Source: Lingula anatina (lineage: Eukaryota; Brachiopoda; Lingulata; Lingulida; Lingulidae). Taken from it: DNA of 64,000 nt. Below the pieces are notes generated by a model. It made no database searches and had not been told where the DNA came from. It was given only the letters and a program-made list of their open reading frames with translations. The translations under genes were made by a program, and so were the position numbers. Where the stretch lies: NCBI RefSeq assembly GCF_001039355.2, contig NW_019776068.1, positions 51,705-115,704 on the forward strand, read 5' to 3'. Of the stretch, positions 48,347-60,250 are shown one piece after another (within the stretch, counting starts at the first letter, position 1; every line of letters begins with the position of its first letter).

Positions 48347-51300
48347 ATGGATACAGTGAAAGCCAAATTAAAACACTTACAGAATGAAGTGACTGATCTT
48401 CTGGAGTCCCTTCAGGATGGAGATAACTCTACTGCAGTTTGCAGCAGTATCACAAGTAATGACTGTCATGCATATATGGACAAAGTAACATTGTACTTCA
48501 ACAAACTACGTGATGCTGTACACCAGCAAGTTCATAATGGCCCCACCTCCACACAAGCTCTCAGCTATAAAGCGCAGAGGAACAGGGCTACTGAAACTGA
48601 TGGCGAAATAGAAGATGATTTTGATTATGACTCCTCGGGCAGTACTGTATGCATTGAATTATCGATTAAAGAGGAAGAGGAAGACAACTTTGAAGATGGT
48701 GTGGAAGATATCGAGTCTGGATTAAACATGTCTGAAGAGATGTTTGGAGATTCTTTTGTTGGAGATGGAGACGCTAAAAATAATAGTGTGGTGAGTGTCA
48801 GTAGTACTAGAACATTAGAGGTGACTCATATTTTTAATTGATTAATTTGTTTATGCAAAATTTGTTTGATATTTTAATTTATAGTGTCTGTTGGCTTAGG
48901 CTGGAGTATTTGTTTATGCAGATGTAGAGAAGTGAGGCAGAAAAATAAACTATATTTGATTGAAAAAAAAAACGTGTCACTGTTTCAGTTTTGTCATAGG
49001 ATGCATTAGCCATATGTTGCAGATATATTTGTTATTGTTAAATGTCTTTAAAATGCTTTGGCAAGGGTTTAATTGTTAAAGAAGAAATGAAAAGCAAAAA
49101 GATATTAAAAAGAAAATGATTTGCATGTAAATTTGTTTTACAGAATGGTGAGCTGGATGCAGGAGATGGTTTGGGTGGTGGAGATGATGATGAGGAGGAC
49201 TTTGGAGATGATTTTGATGATGACATGTTACAGGTAGGATGATGAAGGTTTTTCATTGTCTCTTTTATAATGATAGTAAAAATGCAGTTGTTTCTAAAAA
49301 AGATGAAACATTTTTTCACCTATGATCGAGGTAACATGGAAGAGTAATTCATGGTTTCATGGTCCTTTGTTAGAGTGTCATAACACCAAGACTCATACGT
49401 ATAAAAGTGCTTAGTCTCTGAAGAAAATAATTACTGTTTAACTCTGCCTTTTTACATACTTAGTCCAGTAGAAAGGATCCCCTGGTAGAGTGCTCACCTC
49501 TGGTACAAGGGATCAGAGTTTGTGCTATGTTTTAACCCCCTCTCCCTTACCCCCCCCCCCCACCCCTATGTTAAAACTCATACTTTTCAATTGATAACTG
49601 TAAAATGAGCTAATGTTTCATTTATTGAAAAAGTAGTGCATTATTCAAGTTTTTGTTTTGCTGTCAGTCGTCTTTTATGGCAATTCTGTTGTACAACATT
49701 AAAATAGTTTTTGTGTTCATTATTTTTTCATGTAACATTTTTGAAAATTACATCATATGTTATTGAAAAAAATGGGAAATTGATTAAACATTGAAATGTT
49801 TTTTTATTTTTCAGCAAATTGAAGCTGCTGAGAAAAGTTACAATGATGAAAAGGAGTTCAACTTGCAGGAGGAGGGGGAGGAGGACTGGGGTAAGATAGA
49901 ATATTTTCTTCTTTTTTTTATCTTTTTTCTTTCTTTCTTTTTTTTTTCATTGTTTATTAATCCACACATCATTCATGTATTCATTCGATTGCTTGTTCTG
50001 TTTTGTTTTGTTTTGTTTATATTTATTCAATATACAAGACACCTCCTGTATGGAATTGATTGATTTTAATTAGTGTGTAAAACATTTTTATCCATGAAAT
50101 ATTTTATCAGTTTCATGAAAATAAACTCACATTTGGTTCTTCATTACTACATGTGTATTGCAAATTTATGAAAATTGAATATAATATCACTGTCAGAGTA
50201 ATGATTTGGAACACCCAAAGATCATATCTTGCTTGATGATCTAGATGTGTACAACTAAACAGTTGATAATTATACAATTTCAGGCCCATAGCCAGCAATT
50301 TCAAAAGGGGGGGTTCTTTTTCCGAAAAAAGTGGAGTTTTTACAATGAAATTTCCATGTACGTAGATCAAATTTTACCCAGAATGGACCTTTTCCTGACA
50401 AAAAGGGCGGTTCTTTCAAACCCTCTGACCCTCCTCCTCCCCTGACTACGGGCCTGATTATAGTCACTGTGGTGTTACTTGTTCAATGTTTTCTTTCATC
50501 CCCAGACCCTGAGAACCAGCCCACTGACCCCAGATACAGAGAAGTGCTCAAGCAATACTTTGGCTACTCAAAATTCAGACCGTGAGTCCTGAGAAATAGT
50601 CTGTTTATTTTGTAGAATATTTATTTGATGCAAAGATGCACACTTATAAGTGACACAAGCCAAATTTGTCAATTAGCACTAAATGCCACCATATGGCTTC
50701 AGTTAGTATTATAGCAAGTGTCAGAATTGGAGGATTGAAGTTTTTTGTTGGAGAAAAAGCAATAAAATTACTATTTCAAATGAACATTCATGCCAAATGC
50801 CAATTGAAATTATAAAGGCGGCTTGCTGATCATTAGTGTAACAGGAACAAAAGGACCTACATTAATCCTTGGCCATTTACCAGAATGGAGACATTATATC
50901 AGTCTGGAGGACAAGTGAAGAAGTTATGTACAGCAGAAAAGCAGACTTAGTTGTATTCTTTGTAATTAAAATGTGACAACATAACCATTCCATGGATATA
51001 AAAGTTGCAATTACTATTTGATGAAGAATTATCATGACGAAAGGGATACATTTTGCCAACATGTGAATGCATGTCAGCTAGGAGTATACCTGTATAACAT
51101 CGCTCCTTAATTCCACATCTTCTTTAAGCTCAGTTCTTTCTGATTTGGCATTTTGAGTACAATCCAGTGATTCATGACAAGAATCTGAATTTTAAAATTG
51201 TGTGTTTTGAGAAATAAAATGCCACAATTTATTTTTAAATGACCCACGTGTAAGTTGATGGTTACAGTTCTTTTTCAAAATTTTTCATGATCTACTAAGT

Positions 51301-53882
51301 AATATGCAAAGAGTTCATATCATTAATTAATGTGGATACTTTTAAACTATTTTTCAGAATGCAGTGGAAAATCATCAATTCTGTCTTGAATGATAAGAGG
51401 GATAATTGTGTCATTATGGCAACAGGTTCGTCTTGGTTTTCTTACACGTCTTCACCCTGGCAGCAGTGCTGCCACCTGTATAATGGTCAAATCAAACCCT
51501 TATATCTAGTACCTGATTAATTAGAAATGACAAATATTAAAACTTGTTATCCCTAATGTAAATATTTTACTCACCGTGATGAATATTTTCACATGTTCTG
51601 AATTCTTGCTCAGCAAAAAAGGATTACTATCACTTTTTAGATTGAACTTCGTGTGTCACCTCTTGACTCAAATTATTATAATTATTGACATCTATCTTGA
51701 ACAAATATTGTCACAGTGGACCTTTTTTTTCTCTTTGGCATTATCTGAAACTTATACGAACATCACCCAGTAACTCAAATATTTGTATAAACCGAAAACA
51801 TTTCCCAGTCCCAAAGTGTAGAAATTATGCATAGTCTACCACTGCTAGTAAATATGCACTTACATGTATATAGCGTGGATCAAAACTCATTTTTGTGTAA
51901 TTACAGGGTATGGCAAAAGTCTAATCTACCAGTACCCCTCCCTGTACACTGGCCGAGTCACAGTGGTCATTTCACCCCTGATATCTCTAATGGAAGACCA
52001 GGTGCTTGGCCTGAGGTATTTAACACTTGTACAATGCATTCCTTAAATGTGTCTTCTTTCTATGTAAATTATTATAAAAGTTACATTTAGAATCTAGTAC
52101 TGGACTTAAAATTTAATATAATTGACTACATTAGGATCTCCCAGCTTTCAGAGAGAACACATTCAGAACAAGTTGATCCTTAGACCGCATTCTCAACGAG
52201 TTGAGCCAGGCTTTGCAATCCTGAGAACTAAAAATGGCGGACGTAGGCCCCTACATGAAAGAAAAACTGCCTAATCTTTTAATAGTCTCTCTGCCTCTCA
52301 CACGCCTCCCCACACGTCGTCCCTGCGGGGTACAGTAATTAAATCTCGGCTCCGTTTGCCATGCGGAAGCTACCTGAGAAATATTAAGTGCGCATGCTCA
52401 TTGGTCAGTTATTGGTCATCAGCTAGTTCCCCTTCTTCAGTTGAAAGTGGGGAACAAGGCAAACATCAGCATAAGAACGATTGCGCCCTTTGACAAGACT
52501 GCATACGCAAAAATTCTGCCCACCTCCAACTCCGTCTACTGGGGCTGGGTATCTCTATGAATATCTCCATGAATATCTCTGGTGATATTATCTCCATAGA
52601 TAGTCGATTCATTGCTGCTCTAAGGGCCAATTCATTCCTTTTTCATCTCTGTTTTGAAAGATAATAGAATGGAAGAGCCTTTTTCCTTTGATCGCCTTCA
52701 GCTGCCATGCTTTCTTCACCACGAGTTTAACTGATGAGCATGTGCACTTCATATTTCTCAGGTAGCTTCCGCATGGCGAACGGAGCCGAGATTTAATTAC
52801 TGTACCCCACAGGGACAACGTGTGGGGAGGTGTGTGAGAGGCGGAGAGACTATTAAAAGATTTGGCGGGTTTTTTTTCATGTACGTCCGCCATTTTTAGG
52901 TCACCGGCTTTGTAAAGCCTGGCTTANTAAAAGATTAGGCGGTTTTTCTTTCATGTACGTCCGCCATTTTTAGTTCTCAGGATTTGTAAAGCCTGGCTCA
53001 ATTCGTTGAGAATGCGGTCTTAGACTAACAGATCTGCAGATCAAATATGCCTGACTCACATGAAAGCTTGCTGGAGAAGATCCCCTGATAGACACTGAAT
53101 CATTTCCTGCAGGGATTACGCGATAAGCCTTCAAGTGGGTTGGCCATATTTGATCCGCGGATCTGTTAATCTGCAGATTAACTTTGGTTGTGAACACAGC
53201 TTTAGGCTTGTCTACTTAGAATACAGGTGAAACTGTTCTCAATCTTGTTATATAATCTGAAATAGTTTCAGATGTATTTCTAAAATACTGCAACTGAGTG
53301 AATTTTCTGAGAGATTTAAGTTTCACAATCATTGTACAAAAAATATTAGAAATACTTGAACTCGTGTTCAAATTTCTAAGATATTTTAAGGGAATGTGGG
53401 CCAAGTTTTGAGGGAATATTTTTCACTCAGTTGTCATTCAAGGTAAAACACATTTTTAAGTGCTGTAACCCTCTCTCTTCCAGTGTAGTGAATATCAAGG
53501 CCTGCTTCCTAGGCTCAGCCCAAGAGAACACTAGAAAGGTTTTACAAGGGTTATTGAAGTAAGTGTTGTATGGTGCTGAAAGGGTCCATATTGAGAGCCA
53601 CATTTTTTTTGTCCCATTTTTTGTCTTAAATGTAAGATTAACTTCTGATACCAGTGTCTTGATAAACAACTTGCTATTTTTTAGGGTTGTACCATTCAGT
53701 TTTATTTACTTTAGTTGCAGTATATATAAATTTACTCTTAAAATTCATAAATACAGTCTGTGCTGAAAACTTCATAAATTTATGTATTACAAATTACAGT
53801 GGTGAATATAGAATATTGTACATAACTCCGGAGTTTGCCTCAACAGCACAGGATGCCCTTACAGACCTGCATAACAAAGTTG
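48347..53882 (+). CDS. WRN: WRN-type RecQ helicase, first eight coding exons (3' part missing)
   Basis: Exons splice in phase: 48347-48790 (or to 48820), 49144-49233, 49815-49890, 50506-50581, 51358-51425, 51907-52015, 53484-53558 and 53800-53882. The N-terminal ~150 residues are coiled-coil and acidic. Next come acidic stretches like those before the helicase in vertebrate WRN, then RecQ motif 0 ([18 protein letters not shown]), motif I across an intron (MATGYGKS), motif Ia ([14 protein letters not shown]), then KACFLGSAQ and [10 protein letters not shown]. These are diagnostic of WRN among RecQs (GSAQ, YVTPEY). It unwinds DNA 3' to 5' in repair and telomere replication. No 3'-5' exonuclease domain is found upstream. 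The DEAH motif and everything after it are absent from the window; the sequence runs into the UGT array without an N. Confidence 0.88.
50281..50456. mobile_element. MITE with CAGGCCCRTAGCCAG termini, copy 2
   Basis: It starts CAGGCCCATAGCCAGCAATTT and ends CTGACTACGGGCCTG; the interior resembles the copy at 35444-35608. It lies in an intron of the helicase gene, about 50 bases before an exon. Confidence 0.65.
52184..53018. mobile_element. Foldback transposon, CTTAG target duplication, in helicase intron 6
   Basis: Termini ACCGCATTCTCAACGAGTTG (left) and its inverse (right) are flanked by CTTAG at 52179-52183 and 53019-53023. Arms of about 200 bp pair (for example GCTACCTGAGAAATAT with ATATTTCTCAGGTAGC). 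The N at 52927 duplicates ~70 bp of the right arm, so the true length is about 760 bp. No transposase is present. A terminus of the same family occurs at 2956-2988 inside the LTR element, again after CTTAG. Confidence 0.75.
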
Positions 53883-54348
53883 GTAAGTTTCAGAATGTAG
53901 ATAAATTAGAAAAAAACTTAGTGAAAATCACGTGAGATTTCATGAGATACTGAGGAGAGTGCGGTCAAAAATAATGGCAGACTATAAGCCAACAAGTGCA
54001 GAACATGAATAAATAAATGACTTTAAAATTAATCCAACGGTAGTTTTCTGGTTGTTTACACTTATGATCTGTAGAATTACAGTCTGTTGCACAACAGTGC
54101 AAGTTCACCATCTTTTGGCTGCACTTTTATATTGCAGTCTAGGAAGAAATTCCGAGCATTTACTGATAAAGTTCCACCCTTATTGCTATGAAAGGAAACA
54201 AACAAACAAAACCCTGTGGTATTTCTTCAAGTGACATTATTTGAAACTAGGTGGTGGCATTTGATCCAGTTTATTGACAGTTATTTGACATGGCTTCTCT
54301 CTAAATATAGATCTTTAAATGAAATATCTGTTGCCCTTTTTGTCCAGC

Positions 54349-55950
54349 TTAACTTGCTTTTTCTTTTCTCCTGGATTTTGTACACCATCTGCCACAGCAG
54401 TAATTATAAACACATTTACAGAGACACCACACACAGAGGAAAAATGCCACCAGTACCATCAGTATAAAAACAATAACGTCCAGTAGCAGATGTTGGTACC
54501 ATGTATACATGAGGGCACCACTCTTTAAGTGTGCAGCACCATCATGTTTATGAACATAGTTGACAGTATGTAAGATCTTTTCTTCACTTGACACAAGTTG
54601 GTCCCGAAAGCGAGAAGAAACTCTTTGAGCATTTTCACGATATTTTGGATTGTGTAATACCTCTGTGATGGCCTTGTAGAGGTCATCAGAGGTCAAGGTC
54701 ACGTAGTCCAGACTGACGCCCATGTTAAGGTGTTCCGAAATAAGTTGGGAAAAATATGGCTGGTCACGAGCCAGAGGGATAGCAACTATTGGAACACCAT
54801 AGTAGGCAGCCCCATGAACCCCTCCAATCCCACAATGACTCACAAAGAGCTTTGTTTGTGGATGTCCTAGTAGATCATTCTGTGGCAGCCATGGTAGCAG
54901 TTTTGTGTTGTTGCCTAGGTAACGAGGCACATTGCCTTGGTAACGCCAGATTACCTTCTGAGGTAGGCGTGCAAAGGCTTCCGCAAACATCTCTCCATGA
55001 AGAGCAGGAAAATAATTAACCTGCGAACCAAAAGACATAACAATGACGCCATGTTTATCTGAGGACCTCATGAAATCTTCTAAATCTTCAGCCAATGGTT
55101 TTACAGTCTCTATGAAAAAGGAGCCTATGAATACGAGGTTTGGTGTGGAAGGGTTAGGGTAATCAATCGCTGGATCAGACTTTATCAGTTTCATGGAGAC
55201 AAGTTCAAAAGTGTCTTGAAATGGCAGCGATCCAGAAACGTTGTTCTTGGTTCGGATGTGTTCCCATTGTGAAGATTGCCAAGCTGCAAGTGCGAAGTCA
55301 AGTAACTGGAACACTGTGTTGCCAACACGTTGGAAAAATGTCATGTTGTTTGTATATGGTAGTCGAGTACTAGGCACATATGCAGGAGAACATGGTACTT
55401 CTTTGTTGGGTGAAATACATGTCACTGATGACAGACCGATGGCTGGCTTAGAGAGATGATCAATTAGAAAGAACCGACATAGATCAAGCATGTCCAGTAA
55501 GATCAGATCAAAGTTTTCTTCCTCCAAGCGGTGAAGAGCTGTCTTATCTGCAAGCATTAAGTTGCAATACACATAGCATTGATTTACTAGCTTCATGTTT
55601 TCTGTATAGGAGGATGACTTAATATACCTATCCACATGATTAAAATTTTGACAGTAGGGGACACCAAGATTCAAAATTCCATTTGATTTGAAATGTATGA
55701 ATTTAATCTTTAATTTGGTGAAGTCCCTGTTGGTCATTGACTTGTTATAAGTATCTTGAACATAGAGAGTTATTTCATGGCCATTGGTTGCAAGGAATGT
55801 AACAAGTTTCTCCATGTTCATGGTACGAGAAGAACGGCATACGCCGTAGGGAAGTGCCAAAATCTTCAGGGACTGGTTGCTATGGAATAGTATTGCCATG
55901 ACAATGGTAAGCAGATAGATAGTTGGTATTATCTTTGATGGTCTTGTCAT
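54349..55950 (-). CDS. UDP-glycosyltransferase (UGT), array member 1
   Basis: A single coding exon of 533 residues. The N-terminus has a hydrophobic signal peptide (residues about 8-28), and the C-terminus a membrane segment (LLLDVIVFILMVLVAFFLCV) and a short basic cytosolic tail with a KxKxx-type ER retrieval signal (KEKAS). UGTs move a sugar from a UDP-sugar to small lipophilic compounds in the ER lumen. The acceptor-side Asp is present (FDLILLD) and the donor-site DQ is present (PLARDQ). The usual catalytic His (the H of GSHW in human UGT1A) aligns with Arg (SSRTMNM), and the signature reads HCGIGGVHGA, lacking the usual Asn and Glu. A 3' splice site at 55963 implies a noncoding leader exon, probably 56600-56633. 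Confidence 0.92.
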   Translation of the reverse strand: MTRPSKIIPTIYLLTIVMAILFHSNQSLKILALPYGVCRSSRTMNMEKLVTFLATNGHEITLYVQDTYNKSMTNRDFTKLKIKFIHFKSNGILNLGVPYCQNFNHVDRYIKSSSYTENMKLVNQCYVYCNLMLADKTALHRLEEENFDLILLDMLDLCRFFLIDHLSKPAIGLSSVTCISPNKEVPCSPAYVPSTRLPYTNNMTFFQRVGNTVFQLLDFALAAWQSSQWEHIRTKNNVSGSLPFQDTFELVSMKLIKSDPAIDYPNPSTPNLVFIGSFFIETVKPLAEDLEDFMRSSDKHGVIVMSFGSQVNYFPALHGEMFAEAFARLPQKVIWRYQGNVPRYLGNNTKLLPWLPQNDLLGHPQTKLFVSHCGIGGVHGAAYYGVPIVAIPLARDQPYFSQLISEHLNMGVSLDYVTLTSDDLYKAITEVLHNPKYRENAQRVSSRFRDQLVSSEEKILHTVNYVHKHDGAAHLKSGALMYTWYQHLLLDVIVFILMVLVAFFLCVWCLCKCVYNYCCGRWCTKSRRKEKAS

Positions 55951-56599
55951 GCTGATCGTTTTCTGAAAATAGATGCATTTATATTTTTGTAGAAGATTAG
56001 TATTTTATTAAATTACTATCCTTGGGATGAGTCTGCGAGTGACCACTCTTGTAATACACATCATGATTTTATATTTTCATTGAAATCAAATGAGTGAATG
56101 GAAGACTGGAATGTGTTTGTTGCTAAACTTTTCTGCTGTATGTGTAGGGCCATGCTGTAGGATGGTTGCTAATGTTTTGATAACGTTCACCTATGTTGGA
56201 TATCTGACAGAATAATATTTTGTTGCTATCATTATTGCCATGTATTTATTTGTTTGTTTGTTTGTTTGTTTGTTTGTTTAAAGGACATAGCTCTGAGAAC
56301 CACAGCTTAGGCCATTTATTTATTATAAAATAAACAAAAACAAATTTTTCATTGGCTTTTGTGTAATGATGTTTAAAAAAGTGAACAGTTCCTCAGGGAA
56401 TTAAGGAATTAACATATTCCAGCACTTTGCTCCATAAGTACAAAATATGTTTAGTCTTTATGAAAATGATTTTAAAACTTTTAAACTAATACTATTACTA
56501 GTACTTATCTTATGAAAATTTTCTGTTGAATGAATCACAATGGTACAACTGTGCCTTGAAAACATATATCATGATTTTATCATCAAATTATATTCCTAC

Positions 56600-56633
56600 C
56601 TTAATTATACATTTATCTTCCTCTCTGTCTTCT
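56600..56633 (-). other. Predicted 34-base 5' untranslated exon of UGT 1
   Basis: On the minus strand tgcag|AGAAGACAGAGAGG and ATAATTAAG|gtagga border a short stretch that is conserved at 60217-60250 upstream of UGT 2. Conservation of both splice borders in two units supports it; transcript data are needed. Confidence 0.4.
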
Positions 56634-56887
56634 CTGCAATAAAAAAGTCACCAATCTGTCAGTGAAATATAAGTCACTTCTGTGACATGCAAACCATGTG
56701 GAAAATACTTAATATTTTCATGTCTCACTTTTTTTATAAAATTTTACTTTTTTATGATTTCTTAACATGTCCAAAAATTCACCAGCTGATAAGAAACCCA
56801 AACACATATTAGAAACATTTGAATCACTATTTAAAGGTATTATTGAAATTCTGTGTTGTTTGAATTTGTTGATTAATCACAAAAAGC

Positions 56888-57182
56888 TAAGTTCTGCCAG
56901 AAAACGCAGTAGATACTCCAGCGCAGTAGACTACTGCAATCATACTGCAAACATGCTTCAAATCTGCTTTGATTTGGGAGCTACATGTAATTAGCATATT
57001 TGAAACATGCTTCTATCATGCTGCTAATCTACTGCATTAATGTTCCTCTCTGTACAAACCTATGTACTTTTTGGAGTAGAATTGCAGTAGGCTATGCTGC
57101 ATTTCTACTGCAAATATGCTCCACACCACTACTACGTTAATGCTTTTTTGCTACTTCGATACTACTGCATTTTCGTATGGCA
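56888..57182. repeat. ~295-bp insertion present only in UGT unit 1
   Basis: Unit 2 reads ACAAAAAGCTTGCCATCAC at about 60495-60513, while unit 1 has the same flanks separated by ~295 bp rich in ACTGCA/TGCAGT motifs. It is probably a small mobile element inserted after the array duplicated, or lost from unit 2. Confidence 0.6.
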
Positions 57183-58000
57183 AGCCATCACAGACTGGAG
57201 TCAAACATCTTGATGTGCTGTGTAGCCAAGGTTTACATGTTTTGTTTAACAAAGACAGTTAATTGAATGATACATCTTTTTGAGGTTACTTCAAGGTCAA
57301 ACAACACAGTGACTGTCATTTTATGTATGTTGCATCAGCATAAAATCTTTGCCTAATAGGGGTGCAGTCAAAATAATGATGCAAAATGGAAGCTAGTAAA
57401 AACATCCAATCTGCGTCTCTGAAGTACATAATACATTGTAACATATTGCAGAATGTTTATATTCATGTTCTAGCCAAAATTTGAATTATTTTTATTTTAT
57501 GTCTTCATGCCAGTCTGTGATATTGGTCAGTAGGGGAAAGAACTATTTGGGCATTTTCACGCTAATTTGGATTGTGTACTACCTCTTTGAGGGCCTTTTA
57601 GAGATCAGAGGTCAGAGTTTCCTACATGTAGTCCAAACTGACCCCTATTTTAAGGTGTTCTGATATAAGCAAGGAAGTTAGCACATACAAAGTTTTCTGG
57701 TTGTTTTCACTCAGATCTGTAGAATTGCAGTCTGTTGCAAAACAGGACAAATTCAGCATGTTTTGGGTGTCACTTTGATATTGCAATCTAAGAAGAAATT
57801 CCAAGCATTTACTGGAAGAGTTCCACCCGGATTGCTATGAAAGGAAAAAATAAGCAAACAAAACCATGTGGTATTTCTTCAAGTGATACTTTTTGAAACT
57901 AGGCAGTGGCATTTGATCAAGTTTATTGGCAGTTATTTGACATGGCTTCTCTCTAAATATAGATCTTTCAATGAAATATCTGTTGCCCTTTTTGTCCAGC

Positions 58001-59602
58001 TTATTTTGCTTTTTCTTTTCTCCTGGATTTTGTACACCATCTGCCACAGCAGTAATTATAAACACATTTACAGAGACACCACACACAGAGGAAAAATGCC
58101 ACCAGTACCATCAGTATAAAAACAATAACGTCCAGTAGCAGATGTTGGTACCATGTACACATTAGGGCGCCACTCTTTAAGTGTGCAGCACCATCATGTT
58201 TATGAACATAGCTGACAGTATGTAAGATCTTTTCTTCACTCGACACAAGTTGGTCCCGAAAGCGAGAAGAAACTCTTTGGGCATTTTCACGATATTTTGG
58301 ATTGTGTAATACCTCTGTGATGGCCTTGTAGAGGTCATGAGAGGTCAAGGTCGTGTAGTCTAAACTGACACCCATTTTAAGGTGTTCTGAAATAAGTTGG
58401 GAAATGTATGGCTGGTCACGAGCCAGAGGGATAGCAACTATTGGAACACCATAGTAGGCAGCCCCATGGACCCCTCCAATCCCACAATGACTCACAAAGA
58501 GCTTTGTTTTTGAGTGTCCTAATAGATGATTCTGCGGTAGCCATGGTAGCAGTTTGGTGTTGTTGCCTAGGTTATGAGGCACACTGCCTTGGTAACGCCA
58601 GATTACCTTTTGAGGTAGGCGTGCAAAGGCTTCTGCAAACATCTCTCCATGACGAGCAGGAAAATACTTAACCTGCGAACCAAAAGACATAACAATGACG
58701 CCATGTTTATCTGTGGACCTCATGAAATCTTCTAAATCTTCTGCCAATGGTTTTACAGTCTCTATGAAAAAGGAGCCTATGAATACTAGGTTTGGTGTGG
58801 AAGGGTTAGGGTAATCAAGGGCTGGATCAGACTTTATCAGTTTCATGGTGACAAGTCCAAAAGTGTCTTGGAATGGCAGTGATCCAGAAATGTTGTTCTT
58901 GGTTCGGATGTTTTCCCACTGTGGAAAGCGCCAAACTGTACGTGCCAAGTGAAGTAACTGGATCACTGTGTTGCCAACACGTTGGAAAAACGTCATGTTG
59001 TTCGTGTATGGTAGCCGAGTACTAGGTACATATGCAGGAGGACAGGGCACTTCTGTGTTGGGTAACATGCATGTCACTGATGACAGACCAATGGCTGGTT
59101 TAGAGAGATGATTTATTAGAAAGAACCGACATAGATCAAGCACATCCAGTAAGATCAGATCAAAGTTTTCTTCTTCCAATCGTCGAAGAGCTGTTTTATC
59201 TGCGAGCATTACGTTGCAATACTCATAGTTTTGATTTGCTATCAGAACTTTTTCTGTATAGGAGGATGCATTTACATACCCATCCACATGATAAAAATTT
59301 TGACAGTAGGGAATACCAGGATTCAAAATTCCATTTGATTTGAAATGTATGAATTTGATATTCAATTTGGTGAAATCTGTGTTGGTCATTGACTTGTTAT
59401 AGGTATCTTGAACATAGAGAGTTATTTCATGGCCATTGGTTGCAAGGAATGTAACAAGTTTCTCCATGTTTATGGCATTAGAAGAAAGGCATACACTGTA
59501 GGGAAGAGCCAAAATCTTTAAGGACTGGTTGCTATGGAATAGTGTTGCCATGACAATGGTAAGCAGATAGATAGTTGGTATTATCCTTGATGGTCTTGTC
59601 AT
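58001..59602 (-). CDS. UDP-glycosyltransferase (UGT), array member 2
   Basis: 533 residues in one exon, same layout as member 1: signal peptide, acceptor domain, donor domain with HCGIGGVHGA and PLARDQ, C-terminal membrane segment and a KEKAK tail. It is the most divergent of the three in the acceptor domain (for example DGYVNASSYTEKVLIANQNYEY, quoted only in part as NASSYTEKVL). The residue aligned with the catalytic His is Asn (SSNAINM). Changes concentrate in the N-terminal half, as expected for different acceptors. The unit period from member 1 is about 3.65 kb. Confidence 0.92.
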   Translation of the reverse strand: MTRPSRIIPTIYLLTIVMATLFHSNQSLKILALPYSVCLSSNAINMEKLVTFLATNGHEITLYVQDTYNKSMTNTDFTKLNIKFIHFKSNGILNPGIPYCQNFYHVDGYVNASSYTEKVLIANQNYEYCNVMLADKTALRRLEEENFDLILLDVLDLCRFFLINHLSKPAIGLSSVTCMLPNTEVPCPPAYVPSTRLPYTNNMTFFQRVGNTVIQLLHLARTVWRFPQWENIRTKNNISGSLPFQDTFGLVTMKLIKSDPALDYPNPSTPNLVFIGSFFIETVKPLAEDLEDFMRSTDKHGVIVMSFGSQVKYFPARHGEMFAEAFARLPQKVIWRYQGSVPHNLGNNTKLLPWLPQNHLLGHSKTKLFVSHCGIGGVHGAAYYGVPIVAIPLARDQPYISQLISEHLKMGVSLDYTTLTSHDLYKAITEVLHNPKYRENAQRVSSRFRDQLVSSEEKILHTVSYVHKHDGAAHLKSGALMCTWYQHLLLDVIVFILMVLVAFFLCVWCLCKCVYNYCCGRWCTKSRRKEKAK

Positions 59603-60216
59603 GCTGATCGTTATCTGAAAATAGATGCATTTATATTTTTGTAGAAGATAAGTATTGTATTAAATTACTATCCTTGGGATGAGTCTGCGAGTGACCACTC
59701 TTGAAATACACATCATGATTTTATTTTTTCATTTAAATCAAATGGAAGACTGGAATGTCTTTCTTGCTAAACTTTTCTGCTGTATGTGTAGGGCCATGCT
59801 GTAGGATGGCTGCTAATGTTCTGATAACTTTTACAAATGTAGGACATCTGACAGAATAATATTTTGTTGCTATCATTATTGCCCTTTATTTATTTGTTTG
59901 TTTGTTTGTTTAAAGGACATAGCTCTGAGAACCACAGCTTAGGCCATTTATTTATAATAAAATAAACAAAAACAAATTTTTCATAGGCTTTTGTGTAATG
60001 ATGTTTAAAAAAGTGAACAATTCGTCAGGGAATTAAGGAATTAACATACTCCAGCACTTTGCTCCATAAGTACAAAATATGTTTAGTCTTTATGAAAATG
60101 TTTAAAACTTTAACTAATACTATTACTACAGTGTAGTACTTATCTTATGAAAATTTTCTGATGAATGAATCACAATGGTACAACTGTGCCTTGAAAACAT
60201 CAAATTGTATTCCTAC

Positions 60217-60250
60217 CTTAATTATACGTTTATCTTCCTCTCTGTCTTCT
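60217..60250 (-). other. Predicted 34-base 5' untranslated exon of UGT 2
   Basis: The same bordered segment as at 56600-56633, with one base change. Both AG and GT borders are kept. Confidence 0.4.

Noticed and set aside
49038-49319. Minus-strand frame rich in Ser/Pro
   Set aside because: It is the complement of the acidic helicase exon at 49144-49233, whose plus-strand reading splices in phase.
51332-51520. Helicase exon 5 read through past 51425
   Set aside because: The read-through peptide loses the Walker A motif, which is restored exactly by splicing to 51907.
54789-55019. Plus-strand frames inside each UGT gene
   Set aside because: They repeat in each array unit because the coding sequence repeats; no independent motif or start context.
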